From Eudromia elegans (lineage: Eukaryota; Chordata; Aves; Tinamiformes; Tinamidae): a stretch of 64,000 nucleotides of DNA. The notes under the pieces are model-generated. The model did not search any database, was not told where the DNA came from, and was given only the letters and a program-made list of their open reading frames with translations. How positions within the stretch are numbered: the first letter of the stretch is position 1; the number at the start of each line of letters is the position of its first letter. The translations under genes and the position numbers were made by a program. The stretch is from positions 666,443 through 730,442 of the forward strand of contig PTEX01000197.1 in the NCBI GenBank assembly GCA_003342815.1, in the 5' to 3' direction. Below are positions 40,501 through 52,110 of the stretch, in pieces.

Positions 40501-42223
40501 GCATCTGAAGCACCATTTCCTGAACTCCAGAAGGAGTTCAGATCATGTATAAAAGTACTGATCTGTGAACAAAACCACTGCAAAGTAGTGGGAGGAAGGG
40601 AGGACTGGAAGGAAGGATTTGCTTCTAAATTTACTACTGCTCTGGACCAAAACACTAACACAAACACAGCCTTAAGCTAACCGAGCAAGATCTTCTGGTG
40701 TATTTTACAGAAGAGATAGATTGTGAAATCAAACAGATTCTATTCTGTTAACTTTCATTTAGTCTGGCATAAATGCGAGGACAGAGAATAACACTGTGGG
40801 AATGGAAATAGATTTATGATAAGTAAGGCAGTACTTCTTCAATATTTACTTAACTGCTTATATTATTTTGTTCATTCTCTTTGAGAATTTTTTTTCCTCC
40901 ATCTGGGGACAACTATACCTCTTATCTCTTTCAAGTCTTAAAGTATGACAGATATGTACAGTAGAGTTCACAAATGTGCACAAAAGTACAGTCTCCTTTA
41001 GGCTCTGGGAATATCCTTATGAATTCATCCTTGCTTTAGTTGACTTGGACAAAAGATCTTTCATCTTAAGATCGCAGACCATCTGAAGGAATGTAAGAGA
41101 AGGAAGAGGTTGCTTTACCCATTGCCCTCGCAGGTGGGTGCATGTCCTCTGCTGAAAGTCACAGCCCTCTTAGGTGTGTTGGAAATATCACGTGCGTGGC
41201 TGCTCTCCAAAGCAGTTATTTCAGGATGCCTGTGTTAGCTCAGGCCTTCTTAACAGAGAAGCAGGGTCGCTTGGGCAGGAACAAAACGGCTATGGAAAAA
41301 GCAGTGCTGGCCAGTGGGGAGGAGCAGCTGGGGCAGACGTGGTGCTCTTTCCCCGGCACACATTTAGCCAAGCAGCCCATTTGACTGCAGCCTGTGTCAT
41401 TGTGCCATTTCACAGAAAGCCTCAAGTATAATTGTTATACTAGGGATCATAATTTGGGCACTCTGCTGTTGGGTTATGCCTCTTGGTAGTGTTTTGCTTT
41501 TCTGTCAGGTTTTCTGTTTGTCTGGTTGAGGTTTCTGAACATCATTGATCAATGCCCTAGATGGGTAAAGTGATCATTTAACAAGTTTAAATAAATGATG
41601 ATATACCTTTCCTCCTTACTTGTTCTCTTATTTTTATATTATTTTCTTCTTTGGTTCTTACATTACACTTGAAAAAATGAGCAGTAGCAGCAAATTCTAC
41701 CAGCACAGACACTGCAGAAACGGTAGTTGGCAAGAACTGTTTGTCACCAATGTTTCTGGCATGGTCATCACTAACAGCGTGGTCTTGCTGCTATCCTGGT
41801 GCTTAGGAGCACTCTGCCAGTTTTTCACTCCCTGAACTAACTCATACTGGGATCAGAAAAGCACCAGCGCAGCTCCATGGTACCAGGAGAGACAGAAGAA
41901 ATACAACCTGTTTCGGTGTGGCTGGCTGGGCCATCAGCTTCGCTGTGTCCTTGGGCTGCACCTCGCTGACATGTCAGGAAGTGGGAATGCTGACCTCTGT
42001 TTTTTCCACTCTGCAATGTGCTTTTCCATTTTAGTCTTTGGATGTAAGCCATTAAGCATCTCCTGGTAGAAGACTTTGAAGTGTCTTGGGCTATATTTCA
42101 TGTTGCATCACCACTGTGTATCAAAGTATATAAAATTACTTGGGCATCAGCTATATGCAAAAGACTTGGGGACACTTTGTTTTTCGCTCTCAAAAAAAGG
42201 AATAAGCACAAGTTTGTAGTCTC

Positions 42224-42226
<3 letters not shown>

Positions 42227-42257
<31 letters not shown>
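42227..42257. repeat. Poly-T tract of 31 bases
   Basis: An uninterrupted run of T. On the minus strand it could be the poly-A tail of a retrosequence lying to its right on this strand, but I recognise no gene in that sequence. Confidence 0.95.
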
Positions 42258-42258
<1 letters not shown>

Positions 42259-43039
42259 TAAAACAGAGTTTAAATCTTCCACTGGTCCAACTCAATAATC
42301 CACAACATACTGGGTGTACATTGTGGAAGCCTGGGAGTTTTTTCTTCCCAGCTCTGGAAGACAAACACAGGGAAACACTTCTGTGTCTGTTTTGAGCAAC
42401 AGAAGCATTGTGGTGCAGTGTGTGTTCCCGAGCAGTTTTTCCAGTAACCCTAGGGAAGTCCGACTGATCAAGTTGAGGCAGTTGAAAACCTCTGTCACTG
42501 GAGTTCTGAAGCTGCGTGATAAATTACTCTTTTTTTTATTGTAAATGTAAATAAGAAATAAGATGTTTTCAAGAAGAACTAAGCAATATCACAAAAATTT
42601 CTTATTGAAACACAGGGGACAATGTCAGAATAGCCTTTTCACACTTTAATAATACAGCTAAATATAACACTTTCCCATATGCATTACTGTTGTGTTATAA
42701 ATCGTGTTGTTTACATCCACCGTCTTAGAGTTCTTCTGTTATCTCTGAAAGTTGTCTTGTCTTTTTTTTTTATTTTCCTTTGGAGGAGAAGAGTAGCTTC
42801 CTACTTCAAAAGGAAGTACCCATGTCTTTAAGGGGTGGCCTTCCACTATTAAAAGGCATCAGTAGAAAATTGTGTCTGATGATAGATGCACTTTGTTGAG
42901 ATTTCCTGATGGAAAACACATATCTGCTAGTAGCCTAATATTTTTCAGGTTTATTTTCAGGTTATTTAAGAAACCTATTTTAGAAGTGCAAGAGGGGCAA
43001 ATAAGAGAATTTAGACCACTGCAATAAATCCTCCTTCTG

Positions 43040-43060
43040 TTTTTTTTTTTTTTTTTTTTT
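43040..43060. repeat. Poly-T tract of 21 bases
   Basis: An uninterrupted run of T followed by CCC, a simple homopolymer. A polypyrimidine tract like this could look like a splice acceptor, but no AG followed by a recognisable exon comes after it. Confidence 0.95.
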
Positions 43061-43714
43061 CCCTGACAATATCAGGTTACTGGTTTGTGATGGGGCGAGG
43101 TGTTGGTGTTTTTTGTTTTTAAAATTTCTAACTTAATATTCTGAGATCTTTTTAACCAGTTTCTATTAAAATTTTTAGAGGGCTTAGTCCTCCATGATGA
43201 CTCTTTTATTTAGGGTAGTGGTTTTAAGGTATTCTGAAGCACAGTTTCATGAAAAGATAGTTCCTTTTAATTTTTTTCTAGATTTGTGTTTTTGGAAGTT
43301 GGTGCAATGGCCAGAATAAAAGTAGCTTTACAGTATTTTTACTTTTTGTATATTAAGTATCTAGATGATTTATTTTGTGTCCTTTAGTCTAAGGAATTGG
43401 CGGTAACATACTCCTGTGGAGCAAGATACAGGTGGAGCTAGTCTCATGGTTTCATTCTGTGTGTTTCAAGACCCAGACAAAGAGAACAGTGCAACCTCTT
43501 CGCGATACGATGGCGCGGTGAAGTCCTTCACGTGAAGTCCTACGCTGTGTAGCTCCATTGCTGCCGAGGTTAACAAAATCTAGATTGTGAATTTGCTGTT
43601 GAAGAGCAAGACACAATAATCTTCAGAGGTTTTTCTGGGTGTACGTGCTCATGGTTTATGTGGATGATCTTTGCTCAGACAGAGGAAAGTTCATAAGTGG
43701 TAGGTCCCTGGCAC

Positions 43715-43953
43715 CTATGAAACACAGGAAGCTCCATGTCCACGTGAAGAAGAACCTCTTTTCTATGAGGGTGACAGAGCCCTGGCACAGGCCGCCCAGA
43801 GAGGTGGTGGAGTCTCCTTCTCTGGAGATCTTCCAAACCCGCCTGGATGCCACCCTGTGCCATGTGCTCTAGGTGTTCCTGCTAGAGCAGAGAGGTTGGA
43901 CCAGATGATCTCTAGAGGTCCCTTCCAACCCAAACATCCTGTGGTTGTTTGAT
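43715..43953 (+). mobile_element. CR1 LINE 3' fragment
   Basis: A 5'-truncated CR1 of about 240 bases with the last part of ORF2 and the 3' UTR. The readable tail includes VTEPWHRPPREVVESPSLE and ends CHVL at a stop near 43872. It is followed by the GATGATCTCTAGAGGTCCC block and CCTTCCAACCC. The octamer end is degraded (CATCCTGTGGTTGTTTGAT). It is very similar to the corresponding parts at 18.6 kb and 55.2 kb. It sits about 0.95 kb before the CDYL exon, in the same orientation. Confidence 0.93.
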
Positions 43954-44139
43954 TTTTGATAACCAGAGGAAGACAGAAATGGGAGGGTAGGCTGAATTGG
44001 CCCTGTGGCTCCAGTGGGGCAGCCTGGGTTGCCTGGTGAAAGGAGCAGCCTCGGTGACAGAGGTGCTGTGGTAAGAAGGGGCAGTGCCGAGGCTGTGCTT
44101 GCGGCCCTCTTTCCACCAAGGAATTCCCTCTGAGAGGGG

Positions 44140-44290
44140 CCTGCACGAGCATGGGGCACGCTGGGCACCTCAGGCCCTGTGGGCGACTACGACTGCTGCC
44201 CCGCGCGCCCCACGCGCGACTGTAGCGCGTTCCTGCGGGCTGCTAGCAACATGAACACCCCCATTTGCGGAGAGGGGAGCGCGCAGGTTG
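44140..44290. promoter_or_regulatory. CpG-dense patch just upstream of the CDYL exon
   Basis: About 16 CpGs in roughly 150 bases by my count, including the runs CCCCGCGCGCC and CACGCGCGAC, in the middle of ordinary intron and about 0.6 kb before the CDYL chromodomain exon. It could be a small internal promoter or another regulatory element. In mammals a CDYL isoform lacking the chromodomain is described whose start codon lies inside the matching exon, and a promoter here would suit such a transcript. The sequence alone shows only the composition, and the role is inferred. Confidence 0.4.
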
Positions 44291-44868
44291 TTGCAATGGG
44301 TGTTACAAATACTGTGGCCAAAGCGAGTTCTCTGTCTTCACAAGAAGAATGGCCTCTCCAAAAAAAAAAATGTTTCTCCTACTTTCTGAACTGTTCAATG
44401 TTCTCCTGGTAACCAAAAAACAGCTCACTAGAAGCAAGAAGTTCTCATGCGTACCTGATGCTAATTAAGCATTCATTCAAACAATATCAAACTCATCAGT
44501 TTTATGAAGTAAACTGACTGTGTTTGCACAGGGTATTTAAACATGCTCTGTATCCTCAGAGTGAAATCCTTTCCTCGTTGAAGTTGGTTTCAAAGCTTTG
44601 CTGGATCCAGCACTTCACCCTAATTGTCAACTGTGATATTTCAGTATCAGACTCTTGTGTGTGCAACGTATTTACTGACGAATGTCTTGTATTAGATGGA
44701 AATAATGACAGTTGTAAAAGATACATTTCTAATCAGCAGTGGAAAACTGTAAGCTGTGGAGACGCTCTATGGAAGTATAGAGCTACAGCAGTATTTTTGA
44801 GTTTATCTGCACTTGAAAGTCATTTGTGTGCAAGTTGCTTACTTGATGTTTCATTCATCTCCCCATAC
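44291..44868. other. Non-coding sequence immediately before the CDYL exon
   Basis: Intronic sequence. An open frame of 122 codons (44524-44892) lies in the same frame as the exon but is closed by a TAA embedded in the splice acceptor itself. It has no recognisable domain and is treated as chance. An A-rich run lies at 44359-44370. Confidence 0.5.
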
Positions 44869-44895
44869 CTAACCCTTCATTTTCCTTTTTAACAG
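44869..44895 (+). promoter_or_regulatory. CDYL splice acceptor with branch point
   Basis: A CTAAC branch-point match at 44869-44873 puts the branch adenosine 24 bases before the exon. It is followed by a pyrimidine-rich tract and ends TTTTTAACAG. An in-frame TAA at 44890-44892 closes the upstream frame, which supports splicing at this site. The same boundary is seen in mammalian CDYL, where the exon starts at the VERIVDKR residues. Confidence 0.9.
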
Positions 44896-45562
44896 GTAGA
44901 GAGAATTGTTGACAAGAGGAAAAACAAGAAGGGAAAAACAGAGTATTTGGTGCGATGGAAAGGATATGACAGCGAAGACGATACTTGGGAACCAGAACAG
45001 CACCTTGTTAATTGTGAGGAATATATACATGAATTTAACAGACGTCACAATGAAAAGCAAAAAGAAAGCACATTAACCAGGACAAACAGGACCTCTCCAA
45101 ATAATGCCAGAAAACAAATTTCTAGATCTACCAATAGTTCTTTTTCAAAGACATCCACTAAATCTTTAGTTATGGGTAAAGACCATGAGTCAAAAAATAA
45201 TCAACTTTTTACTGCCACCCAGAAGTTCCGGAAAAACAATGCACCATCTCTTTCTGGCAGGAAAAATATGGACCTTGCAAAATCAGGTATTAAAATCCTA
45301 GTGCCCAAAAGTCCCATTAAAAGCCGGACAACAGTTGATGGCTTCCAGAATGAAAGCCCTGATAAAATGGACCACATTGAACAGGATCAAGAAGATTCCA
45401 TAGCACCAGAAGTAGCAGCAGAGAAACCCGTGGGAGCTTTGTTAGGACCTGGCGCAGAGCGTGCTAGGATGGGGAGCCGACCAAGGATACATCCCCTAGT
45501 GCCACAATTACCAGTGCCAGTAACAGCCACAATTGCATCAGCATTAACAATAAATGGAAAAG
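44896..45562 (+). CDS. CDYL: CDYL internal exon: chromodomain and proximal linker
   Basis: CDYL is a nuclear transcriptional corepressor that reads repressive histone H3 methylation through its chromodomain. Its C-terminal crotonase-like fold binds partners and acts on crotonylated histones. This exon encodes 222 codons plus one base of the next. Exon residues 1-51 are the chromodomain from VERIVDKR through [10 protein letters not shown] and [10 protein letters not shown] to the helix CEEYIHEF. Two aromatic-cage residues are visible, Trp21 and Tyr24. The third (a Tyr just before VERI in the short isoform) must come from the preceding exon. A basic KRKNKKGK stretch lies at residues 7-14. The rest is a Ser/Thr/Lys-rich, probably disordered linker including [10 protein letters not shown] and [13 protein letters not shown]. 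The donor is AAAG|GTAAGC after 45562 (phase 1). In-frame internal ATGs lie at residues 93, 124 and 192. CDYL2 is excluded by the [13 protein letters not shown] and linker residues. The next exon is not in the window. Confidence 0.97.
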
Positions 45563-47032
45563 GTAAGCACAAAAATGGTCTTTATAATGTAGATTTTTCT
45601 TTGAGTGAGCTTTTGCTGTTTGGATGCAGACAGATTACCCACTTTCTCAGCCATGTTAAATGGAGTCTGGACAATCTCAAACTTTATTTTACATAGTTGT
45701 ATGACTACAACATGCACACTTCTGCCAACTTTTGCTTTCTTTGCAGAGCTTCACTGATACTTGGTTTTTCAGAATCACCATAAGAAACGTCTGTGTTGGA
45801 CTTGACATTGTGTGGTACACATACTCAGTGTACCTGTTCCAAAAATACATCATTGCTTTTCCTCTGAATAGGTCAAAGGCTCAAATTTGTGTATTTTAAA
45901 AGTCAAAACTGATAGGAACAAATGGATAAAATGAGTAGAGATTATTTATAGCATTCCACATGTCCGTTTTGTTAGAAGTATTTCCTGGAATAAACCTATG
46001 AGAATGGTAGTGTTTAAAAAAGTTATTTTGTTTCGGTGAAACTTTGAGCCAGTTGTGGGGATGCATATGCCTTCTGTCTGGACTGAAGTCTGTCTTCATT
46101 ATATTTTATTGCATTTTATTGATATTTTGTGGTTTATACATATTTCTTTTGAGAGCTTATTTAGGTTTAATGCTTGGCTTTCTAATATTTCATTAGATTA
46201 CAGTTTATTCAAATGATACTGTGAAGCTTGTAACACCATGAAAACGTGAAGTGCTTTTGTGGGAGGAAACCGTTCTTGCTTCTGATCTGAAACCTTCATT
46301 TGAGACGTTGCGTGTTCATCATTCTGATCCCCCAAACCCTTTGTTCTTTGGTGGCAGACCCAGGCTGTGGTGTGGTCACAGCTGTTCTTGTAAGCGTGTT
46401 TCTGGGTTGATTTTAAAGGGTAACACTGCACCTGCAAGCAGAGTGCGGGTGCTGGTGTCTGCAGGGGTGCTGTTCATGATGCCTTGCTGGAAAAATCTCT
46501 TGAAACCCCAACACTGGGGCTGCCAAGGAGGGCACTTGGGGACAACCTGTACAAGCACAAAAGTGTGCCGAAGCCCCAGAGTGTGTGCGGGGTGCCCCGC
46601 TGTAGCTCCCATGCACATTTCCTGGGGAAGGGTCTGTAGCAGGGGAAAGCAGTGGACCAGGAAGGAATCGTCCCCGGAACTGCCGTGTTGGGTCACACAC
46701 CGACCCGTTCTGTGTCACCAGAGCCGGGCAACCACGGCAGTGCCGGGGCCCCGGGGTGTCTCTGCCTTTGCACATGCTGAGGAGGGGATGTGAATATCAG
46801 AGGGTGTAAGCAGAGCTGCCCGGGAAAATGTACGAGGTGACAGACTGTAAGTTTCTGAGTAACTGAGGAGGTTGACTGGGCTCGCACGTGTGGTAGCTTT
46901 GTGATACGGGTTTGATTGTGATACAGGTGATAATTGATACGGGTTTGACACTGTTAATACAGCGTTGTGGTGTGCCCAGAGAGGAGATTGGTAGTGCTGC
47001 CTTTGATGTACTGCGTTTCACCTTGTGGCACC

Positions 47033-47067
47033 AAAAAAAAAAAAAAAAGCAAAAAAAAAAAAAAAAA
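47033..47067. repeat. Interrupted poly-A tract
   Basis: Sixteen A, then GC, then seventeen A, followed by another GC and a short A run. It may be an expanded GCA(n) unit or an old poly-A tail, but no retrocopied gene is recognisable upstream. Confidence 0.9.
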
Positions 47068-48053
47068 GCAAAGGTAGATAGGTTTGCCTCAGCCTTTCTT
47101 TCTGGTAATGTTGGTAAAATGATGGCCCATTTAGAGCGTATCCAGGGAGTGAAAGGACCCACGTGTGAGAGCGACACATAAAACATTATCTGAGGTGCAA
47201 GGGCCTATGTGTCGTGGAGATGTTACTAGTCCTTCAACTGCCACTACCTCCTTCCACTCCTGAAGTCATTTGTGTGGACAGCTAAGAGTGAAAGCTGCCT
47301 CCTGACCCCCAGGATCATGGCAGTGTGACATTTTTCTACCTACTTAATATATTTTCAGTGGAACTAAGGTCCCTAAAAAAAGAAGAGCCAAGGAGATTAT
47401 CACCATATGTAGTTGCCCTAAACTATGCAAGATTTTTCAACCTGCTGCTGAAGGGACTTTTATTCAAGCAAACTAAGGGAGCCTTTACCTTTTTGTCCCT
47501 GACACAGTGCTGCACAGCTACAGCTTAGCTGTGCAATTTGCTGGGAAATAAAAACCACATCTTCATGTTTATTACAGACCACACGAGGTTATAACCATCT
47601 TCAGCTTCTTAGGGGTAATTTCTTGGTAGCAATTCTCTGATTGTGAAACTTGGAAGCAAATGTGTTTCTTCCACCGCAGCAGCGCGGGCTGAAGCCCTGA
47701 GTTGCCAGAGAGGACCATCACCCAGAGAGAAGGTGAGAGGCACCCCTTAAAACTGCACCCCACTGTGCTTTTAGCATCTCACTGCTGTTCAGTAAAATGT
47801 AGTAAATAGGTCCTTTCCCCCAGCAGTGCAGAATCCTGCCGTGTTCCGTACTCAAGACATTCCTTCCTTGCTAAACTGGCACCTCATCGTGTTGTCAGCA
47901 CTGTCAACGCTTCAGGGATCGTGTATCATGAGCAGTATTTATTGTACAGAAACCTCATCAAATTCCTACCTCCGCCCTTAGCTCTTCGTATACGCTAGGT
48001 CTGATGTATTACTAAGGCAGGTGATAGATCTGGCGTTTGAAAGTTTTTAAGGC

Positions 48054-48074
48054 GGGGGGGGGGGGGGGGGGGGG
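48054..48074. repeat. Poly-G run of 21 bases
   Basis: An uninterrupted run of 21 G preceded by GGC and followed by AGG. Runs of this length are rare in vertebrate introns and are able to form G-quadruplex structures on the G strand. In RNA the G strand is the CDYL transcript strand. The length is likely to be uncertain in the assembly. Confidence 0.95.
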
Positions 48075-51000
48075 AGGTTCCGTGGAAGTAGTGAGAGTTG
48101 GACACCAAATAAACTTTGCAATTCCCATTTTTCAAAAAATGTTGTCATCAGCTCTTACCAAAAGTAGGTGGAAGCAATCCTTAAATGCATTAATGAAACA
48201 GAAAAACAGCCTTAGGGACATGAAGTGTTGTGGAAATCATCAGAAAAGATTTAAATGGGACCTCCTCTTGTACCTTGAAGCAGCGTGTGTTACGGAGTGC
48301 AAGACAAGATGCACAGGGGCCTCATATCCCGAGAGAAGGTTGTGATGCGTTTGGAGTTTTGGAACACTGCCTTCATCAAAGTTGAAGTTAATGTTCAATC
48401 TTAGTGTAAGCTTTTTAAGTATATTACTGTCCGCATAGCTAGCCAGAGCAGTGTCTTTTAATAGGAGTACACAGAAGTGAGATGAGACAGGGAGTCTGTG
48501 ACTTGCACCAGCCTGGAGAGTTGTCTTGCTGTTTTCGAAAGGGCTGAACTTTTACCACGGAGCTCAGGGCCTCTCCCATGAAACCTACTTGAAGACAGGG
48601 ACGAAGTGGAGCAGCGGGGGACCCGTGTGGCCGGGCTCCCTGCAGAAGGCACCAGCTGTGGCTGCTGCCCACAATGGGGCTGGCTGCCTGCGCAATGTGT
48701 CTGCGAGCTGCACGTGTCCAGCAGGTCCTGGAGCTGTTGCAGCGGTGCAGCAGTTTGCCCAGGTTGCTGCCTGGTTTTCAAGGCATCCTGGGGAAGATGA
48801 TGGCAAAGAGCAGGCTGCTGGACTTGCTGTCTGACAGCGGTCAAGTTCTGTGGGCTTCTTCTGCTGTCACCCTTAATGTGCCCAAGTGGCTGCCATTGCA
48901 CTAGGGGAAGACAAGGGGGTGCCACCCACCCAAAAAGGCCTCTAGAAAGGACCGCTGTCTGCGGCGTCACCCCTGTGTGTCACCTGTAGATGCGCAGTGG
49001 GCGAGAAGGGTGTGCGGTACGAGCCAAGCTTATTCTCCTGGTAGGGCCCACGTTGTGCATGCAGCCCCCCTGGAAAGCAGGGCAAGAGGAAAGGTGCAGA
49101 AGGACACTGCTTGGGGAATTACAGTGCGGAGTACGACTAAAGGAAAACTAAGATCATGTGGGGTTTTTTAAATCTCTTTTTTTAGACTTCTAGAAGGACA
49201 GAAGCTGCTTTGAGCTCTCCCTTTATTTGTTTTTCTTAGTAGTAAAATGTTATTCCAAAAAAAGCCTTCAAGACAGGAACTCCCTTTTTCAATATGTTTG
49301 TACGATGTACTTGGATGGCGACTCGATCTCTACTGATTGATCTGGAAAGCAACCAAGTATTTTTTTATTAGTCCAAACAAGAGCCTGTGAAGTGGATTTA
49401 AAATCTTTTGTTTTAAGCCATACAAGCTCCTGAAATTATCTGTTAATGGTTTTGTCAAATACAGCTGAGTCTATTTTTATATGTCCTCTATTGCATGTGC
49501 ATTTAGCAAAGGACTGATTCAGAGTAGAACTGTTTTAATTTAGCTGACCATAAAGACAGCTTTGTACTTTTACCCCAGAAGTTGCACTTGGTTACACCCC
49601 TCTTGTTAGAGTTCATGTTGCTACTGCAATTAGGAACTGTATTGCAGCGTTATAACTGACCATCAGATTTCCAATCTATATTACTCCTTTAAGTCATTTT
49701 GAAGCTCTTCAGCTACTCTGCTCTTAGGAGAAATCTCAAAGTGGTTACAATTTCATGTTTCTCTCTCTTTTTCATCTTAATGTAAATGCAACCACCTTAA
49801 ATAATGTGGTAGATTGGATGGTCGGTATTGCGTGGGAAAGTTAATCAGTTATCAGAGGACAGGCAACAGGCCTCCGGGAGAAGGGAGTTGATCAATTGTC
49901 ATAGCGTATCTGATCCTGTGATAAGTGATCAGCTCCCTCCCTGCCCTGTTGCTTACGCAGTTTCTCATGTAGGTTATTGTTGCTTTACGTCTTGGTCCAG
50001 CATTGAGAACTTGTCAAGGGCTATATTAGCTAATGTCCATAAACAGCACAGGATTTGAGTGGAGAGTTTCCTTGAGTTTTCAGGGTATTTTATTGATAAG
50101 GTGAGGTGTAAATGACTGCTTGCTTTTTCTGACAGCCCCTGCTACTTTTGAGCAGAGGTGTTTGGTAGTGACAGAATTATCCCTGTGTCTTGTGTGTACT
50201 GTGTGTTTGAAGAGCACTGGCGCATGGGTTTGGTAGAGCCAGGCTGAACTAAAAACTAGTTGCTTTGAAGAAAACAACCCCATTCCTTTCCAGTGTTTCC
50301 ACATGCCCAGTTTATCATATGGCCCAACTATTTCTTTAAAGACAGACCTATTTTTATTAGCTTTCTAGAAGTGACAGTGAGGGAACGGTTATGCTCCCTG
50401 GGAAAGGGGGGGGACAGATGCCCTCTTTTTTCCCTTGTTTTAATTCAGTCCATGAAATGGCTTTTTCACAGTAGCTCTGAGTATGACTTTATATATATAT
50501 GCATGTATATATAATTAAAAAAAAAGTTCTCTAGAAACACTCACTTTAGGCACAAAATCCTCATCTTAAGTTGACAGAAAAACTCCTGCTGATTTCACCA
50601 GAAATTGTGTTATATCTCTAGGACCAGTGGTTAATATAGTGCTGTTAGTTGTGCAGCTCATCAGATATCCTATCAGTTTATACCAAATAGGAATCAGGCC
50701 CCCGGAGTCTAAATCTCTCTAGACTGCTCTGAAGGTATCAATAACAATCAGTCATTACATCTTCCTCCAGCACTGCAGCACTAAGAGATGAAAGTAATTT
50801 CTGAGGACACATTTGTCATACCTGGTATGTCAGTGTTGGAAAGACTTAGATGGAGCAAAATGAAGTGAGGGCTCTGCTGACAAGGCTCTGTTTCACCCCC
50901 TGTTGCTCATGTCTCTGCAGAGAATATGTGAAGGAGATGAGGCTCTTTCCCTCCCTTTGTCAAAATTACAGGACTTCCAAATAGCTTTTGGGAATAACAT

Positions 51001-52067
51001 AGGAAATCTGGAATCAGAAAAATAAAGTACATCATCTTTTGTAGCAGTACTTGATATAGTAACTATCAACTTTTGATCAACTTTTGGTGTTTTTTTTTTT
51101 TGTTTTGTTTTTTTTTTTTTTCTTTTTTTTTAAGAAATGACATCTCCCATCTCATAGGCTGTGAAGTGAGAATGAAGATGAATATACATTTAGTAAGGAA
51201 GCTCTTAGGGCTATTCTGTCTTCCTCTTGACAAGATTAATGTTAATAAATTGATACAAAAATATGTTTTTAAAAAAAGGCCAAAATGACCTTAATATGAG
51301 TCAAGGAAGATTTGTCTAGATCACATTACTACTCTCTTTCCTTAGAAGGCGAAATGAAGAGAGTACAGTTAAATCTTCAGTCAACAAAACAGTCTTGGTT
51401 AGGAGGCTGTTGTAAGAGCCGGAAAAAAACCAGAGTCAGCAAATAAATAATTTAATTTATCAAGGAGGAGGTTAAGGATGGGATGTCATAATGTTTTATA
51501 ATAAAGTCACTACTTATTAACAAAAACTATGCTGAGCAGCAAAGATACAAAACTTGCAGAGAAACGTATACTTGTTAAGAAGGGAAGAAATAGAAACTTC
51601 AGACTGAGGTGAATAAAGCAGGAAGGTGAACAAAGTGATTCTCTCAGAGAGAATAATTTGGAACTGCTTGTTTTCTTTATTGGCTCCTAAACTGAGTTTT
51701 TTCTGCTTGGGTTGAGAGTGGGACAGCCTCAATACTGCTGAAGGAAAGGCTTGGATTAATAGTGGACTGAATTATCATTCAGGGTTTCTCTGAGCCCTGT
51801 CATTGTTACTGCTCTTCAGTTGAACTTGATGTAGAATAATTTGGTGAGTAATATGCATTGGCAGAGTATTGTAGTGCTGTTGTCCCTCAAAATTCAACTT
51901 GGATTGCCATCATTTTTAGGATGGAATAAAAGGAGAGAGAATTGAGAAGTAGCTCCATTGGAGACATCTCTCAGTGGATTTCCAATGTGTATAAATAATT
52001 GGAGGATCTAGGATAAGGCATTGATGAAACGCCTCTTGGTTCACAACAGCAACCAGGAGGATACTTT

Positions 52068-52098
<31 letters not shown>

Positions 52099-52110
52099 AA
52101 CACACACAAA
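52068..52110. repeat. Compound A/(TA)/(CA) microsatellite
   Basis: Seventeen A run into about seven TA units and then a short CA run. It is a simple repeat and probably polymorphic. Confidence 0.95.

Larger units (their letters stand above)
37513..43714. other. Non-coding intronic sequence, possible old LINE remnant at 38.0-38.6 kb
   Basis: No exon recognised. The segment at about 38040-38600 vaguely resembles the end of an old CR1/L3-like LINE (ACATTTTTAACAATAATGG, for example), but it is too weak to annotate. A TA run lies at 38634-38649. A GC-richer patch at about 39790-40145 has moderate CpG but no exon structure I can defend. Long T tracts are at 42227-42257 and 43040-43060. Confidence 0.45.

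Noticed and set aside
44524-44892. 122-codon frame directly upstream of and in frame with the CDYL exon
   Set aside because: It is closed by a TAA inside the splice acceptor and the residues match nothing in CDYL. The boundary at 44896 agrees with the mammalian exon, so this is intron.
46251-46793. 180-codon plus-strand frame in the downstream intron
   Set aside because: It overlaps minus-strand frames of similar length, has no recognisable domain, and its composition follows a local GC-rich patch.
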